Under the pieces are notes generated by a model. That model did not search any database, was not told where the DNA came from, and was given only the letters and a program-made list of their open reading frames with translations. Both the position numbers and the translations under genes were made by a program. From Prevotellaceae bacterium UBA7017 (GTDB taxonomy: Bacteria; Bacteroidota; Bacteroidia; Bacteroidales; Bacteroidaceae), in the NCBI GenBank assembly GCA_002449535.1, contig DJWZ01000129.1, positions 1 through 5,417 of the forward strand: a stretch of 5,417 bases of DNA, in the 5' to 3' direction. Positions 3,660 to 5,417 of this stretch are shown piece by piece. Numbering within the stretch: the first letter of the stretch is position 1; every line of letters begins with the position of its first letter.

Positions 3660-5417
3660 ATGAAACGGTTTTTAATTGTAACATTTCTTTCAGCTTTTTC
3701 GGCTCTGACGGCTTTGGCGCAGAACAGTTGGACTGCAGACAATGGTAATGGGACCTATACAAATCCTCTTTTCTATGACGAGTTTTCTGACCCAGACATT
3801 CTTCGTGTTGGGGATGATTATTATCTTGCAGGCACTACTATGCATACAGTTCCGGGGCTTGTGATACTTCATTCAAAGGACCTCGTAAACTGGGAGAATG
3901 TAGCATATTGCTTCGACCGTTTCGATTGGAAAGATGATGCGTTTAACCTAAAGAACAAACGCGAGATATATGGACAGGGCATCTGGGCTCCTTGCATTCG
4001 CTATGCAAATGGTCAGTTCTATGTCTTCTCAAATGTCAACGGCAAAGGACTGCAATGCTGGACATCCAAAGACATCAAGGGACCTTGGAAGCATCATAAC
4101 CTGAAGGGTAAGATTTATGACCTCGGCGTCTTGTTTGACGATGATGGCAAGATATATGCCTTTCATGGTTACGGCGAGGTGCATTGCACCCAGTTGAAGG
4201 CAGACCTCAGCGGACCTGTTGAGGGCTCTGACAGAATCGTGATAAAAAACGGCTCAGGAGTAGGAGAGGGACATCATGCCTACAAGATAAATGGCATGTA
4301 TTACCTCATCTCTACCGACTATCGTCCCAATGGGCGCACTATCTGCTCTCGTGCCAAGAACATCTATGGTCCCTACGAACAATGCACCATAACGGCAGAC
4401 GAGACTTTCGGCTACCATCCTGTAGGGCTGACACAATGGAAAGGTCGCATTGCAGATAAAGGACATGCTTATTCTATCAGTAAGGCAAACGAAAACGAGG
4501 TGGCAGCAGGAAACATCCACCAAGGTGGCATCGTAGAGACCCAAAACGGCGATTGGTATGCCCTGCTCATGATGGACTTCCATTCTGTCGGTCGTACTAC
4601 TACTTTGGCTCCCATCACTTGGAAAGACGGCTGGCCATACATCGGTTTGGAGGGAAACCTGGGGCGTGCGCCACGAACATGGACAAAGCCAAATATTCCC
4701 GGCACGGAAAATATAAAGCCTCATGCTCCTTATGAGCGCAATGAAAACTTTGACGGCAAGAAACTCGGAAGAGTATGGCAATGGAATCATAATCCGGATG
4801 ACTCTAAATGGTCTTTGACAGGAGGCAGACTCCGCCTGAACACCTTGCCTGCCGACCAGTTTATGTGGGCACGAAACACCCTTACACAACGTGCCATCGG
4901 ACCTCGCAGCATCTGTACTGTAGAGCTCTATACCAAGAATATGAAGGATGGAGATGTTGCAGGCATCGCAGACCTCAATATCCCATATTCCGCTTTAGGC
5001 TTGACCAAAATAAAGAACAGATTATACATGAGTTGCTATGAGCAGCTGAAGGATGATAGCGTAACAATACATCTCATCGACTCAAACGGTGCTGCAAAGC
5101 ATGGCTTCAGCGGCGACAAGATATACCTCCGCATAGATGGTGATTACGACAAGAATGTGATACAGTATTACTTCAGCTTTGATGGAAAGAAATACTACAA
5201 GATTGGCAGGAAGATGCCTCTCTCTTACCAGTTGTGCACTTTCCAGGGTTCACGTGTTTCACTCTTCGCATACAACTTCTGCGGACGCAATGGCGGCTAT
5301 GCTGAATTTGACAACTTCACTTGTAACGAGACACAGGCAGACAGGTCTAAGAATATTCCTTTGGGACAGAAGATACACATCATAAATGTAGCAACAGGAA
5401 AGCCTATGCATGCTATG
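3660..5417 (+). CDS. Secreted GH43-family glycoside hydrolase (arabinofuranosidase/xylosidase type), 3' end outside window
   Basis: ATG 3660 opens 586 codons with no stop before the window edge. Residues 1-20 (MKRFLIVTFLSAFSALTALA) form a signal peptide, cleaved probably before Gln21. Residues about 34-345 form a five-bladed beta-propeller of family GH43: FSDPDILRVGDDYYLAGT supplies the general base (Asp44), YDLGVLFDDDGK the pKa-modulating Asp154, and GEGHHAYK the general acid Glu203, so the catalytic triad is intact. HQGGIVETQNGDWY (287-300) is another typical GH43 segment. Residues about 361-556 (NENFDGKKLG onward) fit the GH43 C-terminal concanavalin-like beta-sandwich. The start of a further segment (IHIINVATGKPMHAM) is cut by the edge. 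The family removes alpha-L-arabinofuranosyl or beta-D-xylosyl residues from plant glycans; by resemblance I favour subfamily 12, but the substrate cannot be fixed. Location: periplasm or outer surface. It has its own promoter and no Shine-Dalgarno. Confidence 0.94.
   Translation, partial: MKRFLIVTFLSAFSALTALAQNSWTADNGNGTYTNPLFYDEFSDPDILRVGDDYYLAGTTMHTVPGLVILHSKDLVNWENVAYCFDRFDWKDDAFNLKNKREIYGQGIWAPCIRYANGQFYVFSNVNGKGLQCWTSKDIKGPWKHHNLKGKIYDLGVLFDDDGKIYAFHGYGEVHCTQLKADLSGPVEGSDRIVIKNGSGVGEGHHAYKINGMYYLISTDYRPNGRTICSRAKNIYGPYEQCTITADETFGYHPVGLTQWKGRIADKGHAYSISKANENEVAAGNIHQGGIVETQNGDWYALLMMDFHSVGRTTTLAPITWKDGWPYIGLEGNLGRAPRTWTKPNIPGTENIKPHAPYERNENFDGKKLGRVWQWNHNPDDSKWSLTGGRLRLNTLPADQFMWARNTLTQRAIGPRSICTVELYTKNMKDGDVAGIADLNIPYSALGLTKIKNRLYMSCYEQLKDDSVTIHLIDSNGAAKHGFSGDKIYLRIDGDYDKNVIQYYFSFDGKKYYKIGRKMPLSYQLCTFQGSRVSLFAYNFCGRNGGYAEFDNFTCNETQADRSKNIPLGQKIHIINVATGKPMHAM

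Noticed and set aside
4254..4889. Minus-strand 211-codon frame inside the GH43 gene
   Set aside because: The plus strand encodes conserved GH43 sequence across the whole stretch, so this is an antisense shadow.

Overview
The window looks like chromosome from a Bacteroidales bacterium, most likely Prevotella or a close relative. Three things point there. A gene promoter fits the Bacteroidota pattern (TTTG, 20 bases, TACCTTTG). The first gene encodes a secreted multidomain beta-rich protein with a lysine/glycine C-terminal tail of the kind I associate with Prevotella surface proteins. The last gene encodes a secreted GH43 glycosidase of a type common in Bacteroidales polysaccharide-utilisation loci. 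This is a judgement from sequence style, not from a database match.

Layout. (1) 1-2112, + strand: the 3' part of a large secreted or surface protein; its start lies before the window. (2) 2113-2343: a GC-rich hairpin, a clear ribosome binding site and a 49-residue protein gene (2194-2343) with an MKKxYxxP-like start and a very acidic end. (3) 2344-2484: a C/G-rich intergenic segment closed by a textbook intrinsic terminator (2446-2484). (4) 2485-3573: about 1.1 kb without a credible gene, but full of structure. (5) 3574-3605: promoter; 3660-5417: a GH43 glycoside hydrolase with signal peptide, complete catalytic triad and a C-terminal beta-sandwich, running off the right edge.

The most striking part is the 1.1 kb noncoding stretch. 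It contains three copies of one composite structured module: A (2649-2861, +), B (2921-3234, +) and C (about 3236-3418, - strand). Each copy has, in order, a conserved A-rich lead-in, a closing stem whose sequence differs completely between copies yet still pairs perfectly, internal hairpins, a conserved G(G)AAAAACCC-type linker and a small GC hairpin with a three-base loop. An array of 7-base NNTCAAT units follows; B and C converge on a shared array. Pairing is kept while sequence changes, so selection (or a copying process) appears to act on the fold, either as RNA or as single-stranded/cruciform DNA. B also carries an extra long hairpin. I do not recognise the family.

The two large genes fit a glycan-foraging lifestyle: both products are exported, one likely binding carbohydrate and the other trimming glycan side chains. 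They are separated by a terminator, more than 1 kb and a dedicated promoter, so they are probably not one operon. No SusC/SusD pair, transposase, tRNA, rRNA or CRISPR array is visible.
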